NCBI GenBank assembly: GCA_021740105.1
Contig: JAIPAM010000005.1
Span: 87,271 to 151,270 of the forward strand
From: Flavobacterium sp.
GTDB taxonomy: Bacteria > Bacteroidota > Bacteroidia > Flavobacteriales > Flavobacteriaceae
Reading direction: 5' to 3'
Length of the DNA: 64,000 nucleotides
Both the position numbers and the translations under genes were made by a program. The notes beneath the pieces are model-generated. The model made no database searches, was not told where the DNA came from, and was given only the letters and a program-made list of their open reading frames with translations. This document shows positions 10,467-19,607 of this stretch, one piece after another (position 1 is the first letter of the stretch; every line of letters starts with the position of its first letter).

Positions 10467-10574
10467 AATTTGAAAATGAGATAATTTGAAAATTACATCA
10501 AATTTGATATATAATAATTAAATTTGTAAAGCGATTTTCATTTTCAAATTTCCAAATTATCGCATTTTCAAATT
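10467..10574. repeat. Intergenic inverted repeat (two 28-bp arms) before rarA
   Basis: The left arm 10467-10494 and the inverted right arm 10547-10574 match at 26 of 28 positions; both contain AATTTGAAAATG followed by GATAATTTG. The right arm ends three bases before the rarA ATG. Within each arm, AATTTGAAAAT-like units repeat. It looks like a dispersed flavobacterial palindromic repeat and would put a long stem directly in the rarA leader. Confidence 0.75.
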
Positions 10575-10577
10575 AAT

Positions 10578-11855
10578 ATGGAAGCACCATTAGCAGAGCG
10601 AATTCGTCCACAAAAATTATCCGACTATATAAGTCAATTGCACTTGGTGGGACCAAATGGTTCATTAACACAACAAATCGAAAAGGGAATTATTCCTTCC
10701 TTGATTTTGTGGGGGCCTCCAGGGACAGGGAAAACTACGTTGGCACAGATAATTGCTCAAGAATCTAAAAGGCCCTTTTATGAATTAAGCGCGATCAATT
10801 CTGGGGTGGCAGCGATTCGAGAAGTAATCGATAAAGCAAAACAAAGTGGCGGATTGTTCACTACAAAAAACCCAATTTTGTTTATTGATGAAATTCATAG
10901 ATTCAGTAAATCACAACAAGATTCCCTATTAGCTGCCGTTGAAAAAGGATGGATTACTTTGATTGGAGCCACTACGGAAAATCCAAGTTTCGAGGTGATA
11001 CCGGCATTGTTATCAAGAAGTCAGGTTTATATTTTGAATGCCTTTTCAAAATCAGATTTAGAGAGTTTATTGCAAAGAGCAATTAAAGAAGACCGGCTTT
11101 TAAAATTAAAGAATATTGTTTTGCAGGAAACGGAAGCGATAATAAGGCTTTCAGGCGGTGATGGCCGAAAGCTTTTAAACATATTTGAACTGGTCATAAA
11201 CGCTTCTAATGAGGAAAACATTATAATAACCAATGACAAAGTACTTCAGTTAGTGCAACAAAACACAGTTTTATATGACAAAACTGGTGAACAACATTAC
11301 GATATTGTTTCGGCTTTTATAAAATCGATTCGGGGGAGTGATCCTAATGGTGCGGTATATTGGTTAGCGAGAATGATTGAAGGCGGTGAAGACGTTAAAT
11401 TTATTGCTCGTAGAATGTTGATTTTATCAAGTGAAGATATTGGAAATGCAAATCCTACGGCATTCATTATGGCTAACAATACCTTTCAGGCAGTTTCCAC
11501 CATTGGCTATCCAGAAAGCAGAATTTTATTGAGTCAATGTGCTATTTATTTGGCTACTTCTCCAAAAAGTAACGCCAGTTATATGGCTATAAATGAGGCG
11601 CAACAAATGGTAAAACAAACGGGAGATTTATCTGTTCCAATTCATTTGCGAAATGCTCCAACAAAATTAATGAAAGAATTAGGTTACGGTGAAGACTACA
11701 AATATTCGCACGATTACGCCAATAATTTTGCAGAACAAGAGTTTTTACCTGATGAAATTTCAGAAACAAAACTATATAATCCGGGAGATAATACTAGAGA
11801 AAATGGCACACGTGATTTCTTAAAAAACCGATGGAAAGATAAGTACGGGTATTAA
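10578..11855 (+). CDS. rarA: Replication-associated recombination protein A (MgsA/WRNIP1 family AAA+ ATPase)
   Basis: Clamp-loader-like AAA+ ATPase acting at stalled replication forks. It has 425 residues. Walker A GPPGTGKT is at 46-53, Walker B LFIDE at 101-105 followed by IHRFSK, and sensor 1 TTEN near 136-139. The C-terminal helical tetramerisation domain has SEDIGNANP near residue 293. It is convergent with the next gene (4-base overlap of the 3' ends). The start codon lies directly after the inverted repeat. Confidence 0.95.
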   Translation: MEAPLAERIRPQKLSDYISQLHLVGPNGSLTQQIEKGIIPSLILWGPPGTGKTTLAQIIAQESKRPFYELSAINSGVAAIREVIDKAKQSGGLFTTKNPILFIDEIHRFSKSQQDSLLAAVEKGWITLIGATTENPSFEVIPALLSRSQVYILNAFSKSDLESLLQRAIKEDRLLKLKNIVLQETEAIIRLSGGDGRKLLNIFELVINASNEENIIITNDKVLQLVQQNTVLYDKTGEQHYDIVSAFIKSIRGSDPNGAVYWLARMIEGGEDVKFIARRMLILSSEDIGNANPTAFIMANNTFQAVSTIGYPESRILLSQCAIYLATSPKSNASYMAINEAQQMVKQTGDLSVPIHLRNAPTKLMKELGYGEDYKYSHDYANNFAEQEFLPDEISETKLYNPGDNTRENGTRDFLKNRWKDKYGY

Positions 11856-12583
11856 TTAAAATTTACAATATTTAATTTTTCAGAAATCAATTTTTCATTT
11901 TCATAATAGTCGAAAATCCATTCATTGTTATTTTTATATACAACTCCTTGTCTCATTGCTTCTTCAACAATAAAAATTAAAGGATTATTAGTTTTGGCTA
12001 TGGTCAATACTAAATTTGGAATGTCTGTATCGTTTGTTAATAATTGAAATAAATTAGCGCCTAAAGGTTTTGCAAATAAGGTTTGATTTGAATTTACATT
12101 AGGAGACTTAATATTGCTTTTGTCATTGCCATTGTTATTTACACTACTATTCACATTGCTACTGTATTTATAATTTAATTTGTCAAATGAATTAAAAGCT
12201 TCTCTCAACGCTTGATTATAGGCGACTAGCAATTCTTTTTCTCTGCTTTTCCCATCTGTGGAAGTAAATAAAACTAGATTTTTACAGTCTTTTAAAACCA
12301 CGGTCATTTTAGTTACGAACAAATTACTATTACTTTTAACGTCAACATAGACTTTATTACAATTACTATCTGCCAATTCATTTGGTAAAACATCGGAATC
12401 AAAATAGGTTACAAAACCATATTTTTCCATTAACAATTTTGTAAGAGTATTTAAACGGTATTGGTCTTTTTCTTTAAGAAATTCAAATTTGGAGGGAACA
12501 ATGGCATACTTATAATCGTTTAAGGATTGAGCAAAAACGATTCTTGTCGCAAAAAAGAGTAGTAAAAATAGTACTTTTTTCAT
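11852..12583 (-). CDS. Secreted protein of unknown function
   Basis: It has 243 residues with a clear signal peptide (MKKVLFLLLFFATRIVFAQ, cut after AQ). The mature part begins with SLNDYKYAIVPSKFEFLKEK, which resembles other flavobacterial periplasmic proteins of unknown role. An Asn/Ser-rich linker around residues 145-170 separates an N-terminal alpha/beta domain from a short C-terminal domain. It lies 3 bases after yjjG in the same direction, so the two are probably co-transcribed. No catalytic motif is seen. Confidence 0.7.
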   Translation of the reverse strand: MKKVLFLLLFFATRIVFAQSLNDYKYAIVPSKFEFLKEKDQYRLNTLTKLLMEKYGFVTYFDSDVLPNELADSNCNKVYVDVKSNSNLFVTKMTVVLKDCKNLVLFTSTDGKSREKELLVAYNQALREAFNSFDKLNYKYSSNVNSSVNNNGNDKSNIKSPNVNSNQTLFAKPLGANLFQLLTNDTDIPNLVLTIAKTNNPLIFIVEEAMRQGVVYKNNNEWIFDYYENEKLISEKLNIVNFN

Positions 12584-12586
12584 AAT

Positions 12587-13267
12587 TTAAAGGTGTTTTT
12601 TTAATTCTAATAAATGAGAAACTTGTTTAATAGTATCAAACGATTTTGAAGAATCAATATTGAATAAAATGGCATCCATACCAAAATTTAAAGCACCATT
12701 CACATCAGCTTCAATACAATCTCCAATCATAATACTATTTGATTTAGTGGCATTTGCTTTTGTGATTGCAAACTCAAAAATCAAAGGATTTGGTTTTTTT
12801 ACTCCAGCCATTTCCGAATTGGTGATCGTATCGAAATAATGTAGAATATTCGAATTTTTCAATTTGTTCCCTTGAATTTCTTGAAATCCATTGGTAATAA
12901 TATGCAAATTGTATTTTGGCTTTAGATATTCCAAAATTTCAACTGCCCCGTCAAAAAGATGATTGAATTTTGGTAAATATTCAATGTATTCTTCCGATAA
13001 AAATAATATTTTCTCATCATCAATTTCATAATTTAACAATTGGAACGTGTCTCTTAATCTTCCTAGACGCAATTCGAATTGAGTAATTTTATCCACTCGA
13101 TACAACTCCCAATATTTTATATTAATTGGAACATAATGAAATAGGAAAAGAGACAAATCGACATCAATCGAATGTTTATTGAAAATAGTCTCGATAGCCA
13201 AGGCAGAATTTTTTTCAAAATCCCAAAGCGTGTGATCTAAATCAAAAAATACATGGTCTATTTTCAT
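12587..13267 (-). CDS. yjjG: YjjG-family HAD pyrimidine nucleotidase
   Basis: HAD-superfamily phosphatase likely to act on noncanonical pyrimidine nucleoside monophosphates. It has 226 residues. Motif I is FFDLDHTLWDF with nucleophile Asp9 and general acid Asp11, motif II is ITNG near 122-125, and motif III/IV is GVKKPNPLIFE then IGDCIEADVNGA near residues 153-190. It is followed by the secreted protein at 11852. The HAD fold is certain; the YjjG assignment rests on the DLDHTLWDF start typical of that subfamily. Confidence 0.85.
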   Translation of the reverse strand: MKIDHVFFDLDHTLWDFEKNSALAIETIFNKHSIDVDLSLFLFHYVPINIKYWELYRVDKITQFELRLGRLRDTFQLLNYEIDDEKILFLSEEYIEYLPKFNHLFDGAVEILEYLKPKYNLHIITNGFQEIQGNKLKNSNILHYFDTITNSEMAGVKKPNPLIFEFAITKANATKSNSIMIGDCIEADVNGALNFGMDAILFNIDSSKSFDTIKQVSHLLELKKHL

Positions 13268-13290
13268 AATTAATTTCTATTGAATTTGGC

Positions 13291-13983
13291 TTACAAAATA
13301 CCTTCGTCTGTAAAACTCAAATATCCGTGTTCTGTAATTATTAGATGATCTAAAATGGTAATATCCAAACTTTCAGCTGCTAATTTTATCTTCTTTGTAA
13401 TCTTAATATCGGCTTCACTGGCTTTCAAAGCACCTGATGGATGGTTGTGGCAAAGAACAATTCCGGTGGCACCAATTTCTAGTGCATTCTTAAAAATCAA
13501 TCGAACATCGACCAAAGTTGCAGTAATTCCCCCTTTACTCAATTGCGATTTTGAAACCATCGCATTGGAATTATTGACATAAATTATCCAAAATTCTTCG
13601 TGAGGCAATTCTCCAATTAGGGGCTGCATCATTTCAAAAATCATCTTGCTCGAAGTGATCTTTTTCAATTCTACTGCTTCCTCTACCCTTCTTCGCCGTC
13701 CCAATTCCATTGCTGCAATAATTGAAATTGCTTTTGCTTGCCCTATTCCATTGAAAGTTACCAATTGTGCCAATGATAATTTCCCAAAAGCATTTAAATT
13801 ATTATCTACCGTTGACAATATCCTTCGGCTTAATTCAACGGCGCTCTCCTTCCTACTTCCCGAACCTATTAAAATTGCTATCAGCTCTGTATCGCTTAAA
13901 GCGGCTTTCCCTTTTAGCATTAATTTTTCTCGCGGGCGGTCGTCTTCCGACCAATTTGTGATTGGGAATGAATTATTTTCCAT
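13291..13983 (-). CDS. radC: RadC family JAMM-domain protein
   Basis: It has 230 residues. The N-terminal part has helix-hairpin-helix-like segments (FNGIGQAKAISIIAAMELGRR around 78-97). The C-terminal JAB/MPN domain carries the metalloprotease-type metal site H179-x-H181-x10-D192 in CHNHPSGALKASEAD. The name refers to DNA repair, but the biochemical role of the family remains unclear. It is followed by yjjG after 23 bases. Confidence 0.92.
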   Translation of the reverse strand: MENNSFPITNWSEDDRPREKLMLKGKAALSDTELIAILIGSGSRKESAVELSRRILSTVDNNLNAFGKLSLAQLVTFNGIGQAKAISIIAAMELGRRRRVEEAVELKKITSSKMIFEMMQPLIGELPHEEFWIIYVNNSNAMVSKSQLSKGGITATLVDVRLIFKNALEIGATGIVLCHNHPSGALKASEADIKITKKIKLAAESLDITILDHLIITEHGYLSFTDEGIL

Positions 13984-14034
13984 TGTATAATAAGTTTAAA
14001 GGCGTTTAATAAAAGTAAAAAAATCCTATGCTAA

Positions 14035-15390
14035 TTACTCAATCAAAGCTTTAACATCGTCAAAGTTCAATCCTCCGTAATTTCCAGAACTCATTAATAA
14101 AAGTGCTGAATTTTCAAAATTAATGTTGAATAAATAATCCTTAAAAGCAGCTGGATTAGTATATATAATCAAATCTTCGCGGTTGAACGCCTTGGCAATT
14201 TGATCGTACGTCACTTCTTCCAACTGTTTAATTTTAACTGCATCTGGCGAATAAAAAACTACAGCAACATCAGCAAATTCCAATGCGCCTTGATATTCTT
14301 TTAAAAATTCAGCATTCAAACTACTGTAAGTATGCAATTCCAAACAAGCTACTAAAGTACGATTTGGATATTGTTCTTTTACAGCTTTTGTTGTTGCGGA
14401 AACTTTGCTTGGCGAATGTGCAAAATCTTTATAAGCTACTTTCGTTTTGCTTTCTGCTATTTTTTCTAAACGCTTGGAGGCTCCTTTAAAACTAGCAATT
14501 GCTTCATAAAAATCGGCTTCATCAACACCCATATTTTGGCAAATCCATTTTGCACCCGCCAAATTATTTAGATTATGAGCTCCAAAAACTTCAATTGGCA
14601 TGGCGCCTTCGGGAGTTTCTAATAAGGTAATACCGTCTTTTACAGAATAATCTGGTGTTGAATAGGGTAATTTACGAATTGGATTTGAGGCTGCTTCTGC
14701 CACTCTTTTCACTTCTGAATCGTCTTCATTGTAGACCAAAATTCCACCATTGGTAATCATTTTAATAAAAATTTCAAACTGTTCTACATAATTTTCATAC
14801 GTTGGAAAAACATTAATATGATCCCAAGCAATTCCAGAAATCAAGGCAATATTGGGTTGATATAAATGGAATTTTGGACGTCTATCCATTGGCGAAGACA
14901 AATATTCATCTCCTTCGAGAACAATAAAATCATTCTCTTCGGTTAAATGAACCATCGTGTCAAACCCTTCTAATTGCGCACCAACCATATAATCTACTTG
15001 AATATTGTGAAAATGCATCACGTGCAAAATCATCGAAGTAATGGTTGTTTTACCATGGGAACCCCCAATAACTACTCGTGTTTTATTCTTGGATTGTTCG
15101 TATAAAAATTCTGGATAAGAATATATTTTTAATCCTAATTCTTGTGCTTTAAGCAATTCAGGATTGTCTGCTTTCGCATGCATTCCAAGAATTACGGAAT
15201 CAATATCGGAGGTAATTTTTTCGGGATACCATCCTAATAGTTCCGGTAGTATTCCTTTTTTTTCTAATCTGGATTTTGAGGGTTCAAAAATAGCATCATC
15301 ACTTCCTGTGACTTGATATCCTTTGTTATGCAATGCCAATGCTAAATTGTGCATCGCGCTTCCTCCAATTGCTATAAAATGAGTACGCAT
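14035..15390 (-). CDS. mpl: UDP-N-acetylmuramate:L-Ala-gamma-D-Glu-meso-DAP ligase (Mpl)
   Basis: Mur-ligase family enzyme that re-attaches the recycled murein tripeptide to UDP-MurNAc. It has 451 residues. The N-terminal Rossmann-like domain starts HFIAIGGSAMHNLALALHNKG, the Mur P-loop GGSHGKTT is at 109-116, and the central and C-terminal domains are complete. Mpl is preferred over MurC because of the GGSAMHNLA start and the lack of a neighbouring dcw cluster. AnmK, another recycling enzyme, is encoded at 44.8 kb. Confidence 0.88.
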   Translation of the reverse strand: MRTHFIAIGGSAMHNLALALHNKGYQVTGSDDAIFEPSKSRLEKKGILPELLGWYPEKITSDIDSVILGMHAKADNPELLKAQELGLKIYSYPEFLYEQSKNKTRVVIGGSHGKTTITSMILHVMHFHNIQVDYMVGAQLEGFDTMVHLTEENDFIVLEGDEYLSSPMDRRPKFHLYQPNIALISGIAWDHINVFPTYENYVEQFEIFIKMITNGGILVYNEDDSEVKRVAEAASNPIRKLPYSTPDYSVKDGITLLETPEGAMPIEVFGAHNLNNLAGAKWICQNMGVDEADFYEAIASFKGASKRLEKIAESKTKVAYKDFAHSPSKVSATTKAVKEQYPNRTLVACLELHTYSSLNAEFLKEYQGALEFADVAVVFYSPDAVKIKQLEEVTYDQIAKAFNREDLIIYTNPAAFKDYLFNINFENSALLLMSSGNYGGLNFDDVKALIE

Positions 15391-15412
15391 TATTTAACTT
15401 ATTTATGAATAT

Positions 15413-15502
15413 TTAATTTTTAATATCTTCTAAAACTGACTTTGCTTTTTCTGGCTGTCCCATTTTATTTTTATATAAATTAGCCGAAATTCGATAGGAA
15501 TT
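15413..15502 (-). pseudogene. Possible C-terminal remnant of a TPR-type protein
   Basis: A 29-codon open stretch on the minus strand ends in a TAA and reads NSYRISANLYKNKMGQ then PEKAKSVLEDIKN, which has the look of a final tetratricopeptide helix pair. A stop lies directly upstream at 15503-15505 and no longer frame remains, so it would be a fragment. It sits in the 270-base gap between mpl and the SDR gene. The call rests on sequence character alone. Confidence 0.3.
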
Positions 15503-15660
15503 TTAGACTTACTAATTTCAACCTTGTCAAAAATATGAAATTATGGTTAGAATTACTTTGAAAAAAGCAAAGGATTTAGATAATTTTAAATATTTAAAAA
15601 ATAAAAATTCTAAATTCAAAAACCTTAAAATATTTATCAAATTTTATTTAATTTAGCATC

Positions 15661-16338
15661 ATGAAAAACATAATAGTTACTGGTACTTCTAGAGGGATTG
15701 GATTAGAATTGGCTTTACAATTTGCAAATGCCGGTCACCATGTTTTAGCACTTTCAAGAAATATGCCTCAAGTATTAATTGAAAATAGCAATGTTACTTG
15801 TCTCTCTATAGATTTGTCGAAAAAGGAAGATTTGAAGCAAGTAGAACAATTTTTAACTTCTTCAATGAAAAAAATTGATGCTGTTGTTCACAATGCAGGC
15901 GCTTTATTATTGAAACCATTCGAAGAAACTTCATCCGAAGAATTTGAAAACATCTATAAAGTAAATGTATTTGGAGTTGCCAATTTAACTCGTGTTTGCC
16001 TGCCTTTTCTTACCAAAGGAAGCCATGTTGTTACCATTAGCAGCATGGGAGGAATTCAAGGTAGTTTGAAATTTGCGGGATTATCAGCCTATAGTTCTAG
16101 TAAAGGCGCAGTTATTACCCTTTCAGAATTACTCGCCGAAGAATACAAAGAAAGAGGTATTTCCTTCAACGTTTTGGCATTAGGAGCCGTGCAAACAGAG
16201 ATGTTAGCCGAAGCTTTTCCGGGTTACCAAGCCAATATATCGGCAACAGAAATGGCCAATTACCTATTTGATTTTACCTTAACAGGAAATAAATACTACA
16301 ACGGTAAAGTACTACAAGTAACTACATCAAATCCATAA
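15661..16338 (+). CDS. SDR-family NAD(P)-dependent oxidoreductase
   Basis: Classical short-chain dehydrogenase of 225 residues. The cofactor motif TGTSRGIG is at 7-14 and NAG at 78-80. The catalytic triad is Ser128 (ISSMGG), Tyr144 and Lys148 (YSSSK). The substrate cannot be read from the sequence. It is followed after 12 bases by the SprT-like gene and then manC, probably one operon. A weak -7 box (TAATTTAG, 15649-15656) ends four bases before the ATG. Confidence 0.85.
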   Translation: MKNIIVTGTSRGIGLELALQFANAGHHVLALSRNMPQVLIENSNVTCLSIDLSKKEDLKQVEQFLTSSMKKIDAVVHNAGALLLKPFEETSSEEFENIYKVNVFGVANLTRVCLPFLTKGSHVVTISSMGGIQGSLKFAGLSAYSSSKGAVITLSELLAEEYKERGISFNVLALGAVQTEMLAEAFPGYQANISATEMANYLFDFTLTGNKYYNGKVLQVTTSNP

Positions 16339-16350
16339 TTAGCAAATTTC

Positions 16351-16950
16351 TTGAACGAAACTTTATCAAAATATATCCCTGAACACGCTGTAAAACCAGT
16401 ATTTGATTTAATCGTAGCTAATCAAGTTCATCTTAAAATTGTTAACGAAAGGGTGACTAGACATGGCGATTATAGAAAAGGTATAAATGGAAAACATGAG
16501 ATTACCGTAAATGCCAATTTGAATAAATACAAATTTCTTATTACATTAATTCATGAAATTTCTCATTTAGTCGCCTTTGAAAAATTTGGCAGAAATATCA
16601 AACCCCACGGTGATGAATGGAAGTATAGCTTTCAAATTTTGATGGTTCCTTTTATCCGTCCTGAAATCTTCCCTTCCCATTTATTGCCTTTATTAGCTCG
16701 GCATTTTAAAAATCCTACAGCTAGTAGCGATACGGACGCAACACTATCGTTGGCGTTAAAACAATTTGACGAACAAAACGATAAAAATTATATCTTTGAA
16801 ATCCCTTACGGAAGCGTTTTTAGAATTTCAAATGGTAAGATATTTAAGAAAATAGCCCAAAGAGTGAAAAGATTTGAATGTTTAGAAATAAATTCAGGGA
16901 GAATTTATTTATTTAATCCAAATGCCGAAGTAGAGCTTTTAAAAAATTAG
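16351..16950 (+). CDS. SprT-like zinc metalloprotease domain protein
   Basis: It has 199 residues with a TTG start at 16351. The zinc motif HEISH is at 68-72 (LITLIHEISHLVAFEKFG) with a third likely ligand at His86 (PHGDEWK), as in SprT/Spartan-type domains. The C-terminal half (PYGSVFRISNGKIFKKIAQR) resembles the small Zn-ribbon-like region of SprT proteins but lacks clear cysteine pairs. The substrate is unknown. It lies between the SDR and manC genes with 12- and 2-base gaps. Confidence 0.75.
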   Translation: MNETLSKYIPEHAVKPVFDLIVANQVHLKIVNERVTRHGDYRKGINGKHEITVNANLNKYKFLITLIHEISHLVAFEKFGRNIKPHGDEWKYSFQILMVPFIRPEIFPSHLLPLLARHFKNPTASSDTDATLSLALKQFDEQNDKNYIFEIPYGSVFRISNGKIFKKIAQRVKRFECLEINSGRIYLFNPNAEVELLKN

Positions 16951-16952
16951 AA

Positions 16953-18011
16953 ATGAATAAAAATTATTATGCCATATTAATGGCTGGTGGAGTTGGTTCA
17001 AGATTTTGGCCAGTGAGTACAACAGAATTTCCAAAACAATTTCACGATATGCTTGGGTCTGGTGATACTCTAATTCAAAAAACATTTAGTAGATTATCTA
17101 AGTTGATACCTGTTGAAAATATTTTAATTCTAACCAATGAAAAATACAATAACTTGGTTTTAGAACAATTGCCAATGGTAAAACAAGAGCAGGTATTATT
17201 GGAACCTGCCATGCGAAACACGGCACCTTGTATATTGTATGCCTCTTTAAAAATAAAAAAACAAAATCCAGATGCCTTAATGGTAGTAGCTCCTAGCGAC
17301 CATTGGATTGAAGATGAAAACCTATTTACTGAAAATTTAAAACAATGTTTTGACTTTTGTTCTAAGGAAGATTCATTAATGACATTAGGAATAAAGCCAA
17401 CCTTCCCAAATACTGGTTTTGGATATATTGAATACAATAAATCGGATAATAACCCAATAAAAACCGTAAGTCAGTTTAGAGAAAAACCGGATTACGAAAC
17501 CGCAAAATCGTTTCTTGCAAGTGGTAATTTTTTATGGAATGGCGGAATTTTTATTTGGTCGGTGAAATCTATAGTAGCAGCTTTTGAAAAATTTCAACCT
17601 CAAATGACAGGACTATTTTTAAAAGGATTTGAAAATTACAATACCAATTCAGAAGCTGCTTTTATAAATGACAACTATGCAAATGCTGAAAATGTATCTA
17701 TCGATTATGCCATTTTAGAAAAAGCTAAAAATGTGTATGTGTTGCCTGCAACTTTCGATTGGAATGATCTTGGAACATGGGGTTCACTACATGAAAAATT
17801 AGACAAAGACGAGAATAATAACGCAGTAGTAAACGCAACTGTTCTACTAAATAATTCTTCTAGCAATATTATCAGTACCTCCAAAGATAAATTGGTAATT
17901 ATTGACGGTTTAGAAGATTTTATAGTGGTTGATAAAGACAATGTGCTACTTATTTATCCAAAATCAAAGGAGCAAGAAATAAAAGGAATTGTGGCCAGTT
18001 TGAAAAAGTAA
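16953..18011 (+). CDS. manC: Mannose-1-phosphate guanylyltransferase
   Basis: Makes GDP-mannose from mannose-1-phosphate and GTP for surface polysaccharides. It has 352 residues. The nucleotidyltransferase signature MAGGVGSRFWPVS is at 10-22, with PKQF at 27-30, and the conserved AMRNTAP and PSDHWI segments follow. It is the short form without the C-terminal isomerase domain of bifunctional ManC/AlgA. The GT2 and flippase genes at 19.6-22.9 kb are plausible downstream users. Confidence 0.9.
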   Translation: MNKNYYAILMAGGVGSRFWPVSTTEFPKQFHDMLGSGDTLIQKTFSRLSKLIPVENILILTNEKYNNLVLEQLPMVKQEQVLLEPAMRNTAPCILYASLKIKKQNPDALMVVAPSDHWIEDENLFTENLKQCFDFCSKEDSLMTLGIKPTFPNTGFGYIEYNKSDNNPIKTVSQFREKPDYETAKSFLASGNFLWNGGIFIWSVKSIVAAFEKFQPQMTGLFLKGFENYNTNSEAAFINDNYANAENVSIDYAILEKAKNVYVLPATFDWNDLGTWGSLHEKLDKDENNNAVVNATVLLNNSSSNIISTSKDKLVIIDGLEDFIVVDKDNVLLIYPKSKEQEIKGIVASLKK

Positions 18012-18012
18012 A

Positions 18013-18777
18013 TTATTTTCCCATCAGCATAGCTTCACGGACTTTTTTAAACAAATTGGAAGAATAAACAAAATCAACTATCGCTCGATTATCAGTTCTA
18101 AAGATTTCCTCTTTAGTACCCTCCCACGCTTTTAATCCGTTTTTTAGGAAGATAATTTTTTCGCCAATTTCCATTACGGAATTCATATCGTGAGTATTTA
18201 TTACGGTTGTAATATTATATTCTTCCGTGATTTCTTTAATCAAATTATCAATTAAAATTGCGGTATTTGGATCCAATCCCGAATTGGGTTCGTCACAAAA
18301 TAAATATTTAGGATTATTTACAATCGCCCTAGCTATGGCAACTCGCTTTTGCATTCCACCAGATATTTCAGCCGGGAATTTACTGTTAGCATCTACTAAA
18401 TTAACTCTTTTGAGAACAAAATTTACACGGTCTTGAATTTCAGATTTTGAATTATTAGTAAACATTTTCAAGGGAAAACCTACGTTTTCTTCCACTGTCA
18501 TAGAGTCAAAAAGAGCGCTTCCTTGAAAAACCATACCAATTTCTGTTCGTAATTCTCTTTTTTCTTCCGCTGATAAATCAGAGTAAACTCTGCCGTCAAA
18601 AGAGATAGAACCCACTTCTGGCGAATGTATTCCTAGTAAACTTTTTAGCAATACTGTTTTACCCGAACCACTTTGTCCAATAATCAAATTGGTTTTACCA
18701 GTCTCAAAAATAGTGGAAACTCCTTTAAGGACTTTACTTTCACCAAATGACTTTTCTATGTTTTTAATTTCTATCAT
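18013..18777 (-). CDS. mlaF: MlaF-like ABC transporter ATP-binding protein
   Basis: ATPase of a phospholipid (Mla-type) transporter. The chosen ATG at 18777 overlaps the mlaE stop by one base (TAATG); longer upstream readings have no support. It has 254 residues. Walker A GQSGSGKT is at 34-41, the Q-loop at VFQGS, the signature SGGMQ at 139-143 and Walker B YLFCDEP at 157-163. The ISGGMQKR form of the signature is typical of MlaF. MlaD- and MlaBC-like genes are not in this window. Confidence 0.88.
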   Translation of the reverse strand: MIEIKNIEKSFGESKVLKGVSTIFETGKTNLIIGQSGSGKTVLLKSLLGIHSPEVGSISFDGRVYSDLSAEEKRELRTEIGMVFQGSALFDSMTVEENVGFPLKMFTNNSKSEIQDRVNFVLKRVNLVDANSKFPAEISGGMQKRVAIARAIVNNPKYLFCDEPNSGLDPNTAILIDNLIKEITEEYNITTVINTHDMNSVMEIGEKIIFLKNGLKAWEGTKEEIFRTDNRAIVDFVYSSNLFKKVREAMLMGK

Positions 18778-19523
18778 TAGGTTAAAAGTAGTTGCGTTAA
18801 TATATAATTCACAGCAATAATTGAAACAGAAACCCAAACGAATGAGACGGTACTCGCTTTTCCTACTTCTAGTGCACCACCTTTCATATAATAACCATGA
18901 AACGATGGGATTGTAGCTAGAATAAGTCCGAAAATAAATGTTTTTATAAATGCGTAGGCGATATGAAATGGGATGAATTTTTGTTGTAAACCGGAAACAA
19001 AATCAGCTTCGGTTCCAAAACCGCCATAAACAGCAGCAATATAACCTCCAAGAATTCCTATAAACATTGAAATACCAATTAAGAAAGGATACAATAACAG
19101 CGCAACTAATTTAGGGAAAACCAAATAATTCAAAGAGTTAACCCCCATCACTTCCAAAGCGTCAATTTGTTCTGTAACACGCATGGTTCCGATACTTGAC
19201 GTGATAAATGACCCCATTTTTCCAGCCATAACTATAGAAATAAAAGTAGGTGCAAATTCTAAAATTACCGATTGACGAGTTGCAAATCCAATTAAGTATT
19301 TTGGAATTAATGGATTAGTTAAATTTAAAGCCGTTTGAATCGCAACCACACCACCAACGAAAAAAGAGATAAATGCTACAATTCCTAGTGATCCAATAAT
19401 TAAATCGTCAATTTCTTTATAGATGAGCACTTTCATTACCGACCATTTGGTTGGTTTTTTGAAAATTTCACCCCACATAATGAAGTATTTTCCGATTTGT
19501 GATATATAACGAAGGAGCATCAT
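18777..19523 (-). CDS. mlaE: MlaE-family ABC transporter permease
   Basis: Inner-membrane permease partner of the ATPase that follows it. It has 248 residues with five to six hydrophobic segments. The family features are present: an N-terminal amphipathic part, GGVVAIQTALNL, the ATRQSVILEFAPTFISIVMAG region, and the conserved EQIDALEVMGVNSLNYLVFP (the E-x-D-A-L motif). The MMLLRYISQIG start matches the usual family start. It is first in a two-gene unit. Confidence 0.9.
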   Translation of the reverse strand: MMLLRYISQIGKYFIMWGEIFKKPTKWSVMKVLIYKEIDDLIIGSLGIVAFISFFVGGVVAIQTALNLTNPLIPKYLIGFATRQSVILEFAPTFISIVMAGKMGSFITSSIGTMRVTEQIDALEVMGVNSLNYLVFPKLVALLLYPFLIGISMFIGILGGYIAAVYGGFGTEADFVSGLQQKFIPFHIAYAFIKTFIFGLILATIPSFHGYYMKGGALEVGKASTVSFVWVSVSIIAVNYILTQLLLT

Positions 19524-19607
19524 AAAATTAATATATTGGCGAAATTAGCGATAAGTTACGACTTTTGAATTAATAGGGATGTTAATTTTAAAAATTCAAC
19601 CATTTGA

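Noticed and set aside
13646..13990. 114-codon frame antisense to radC
   Set aside because: The complementary strand has the complete RadC family protein with JAMM residues; the other is a shadow.
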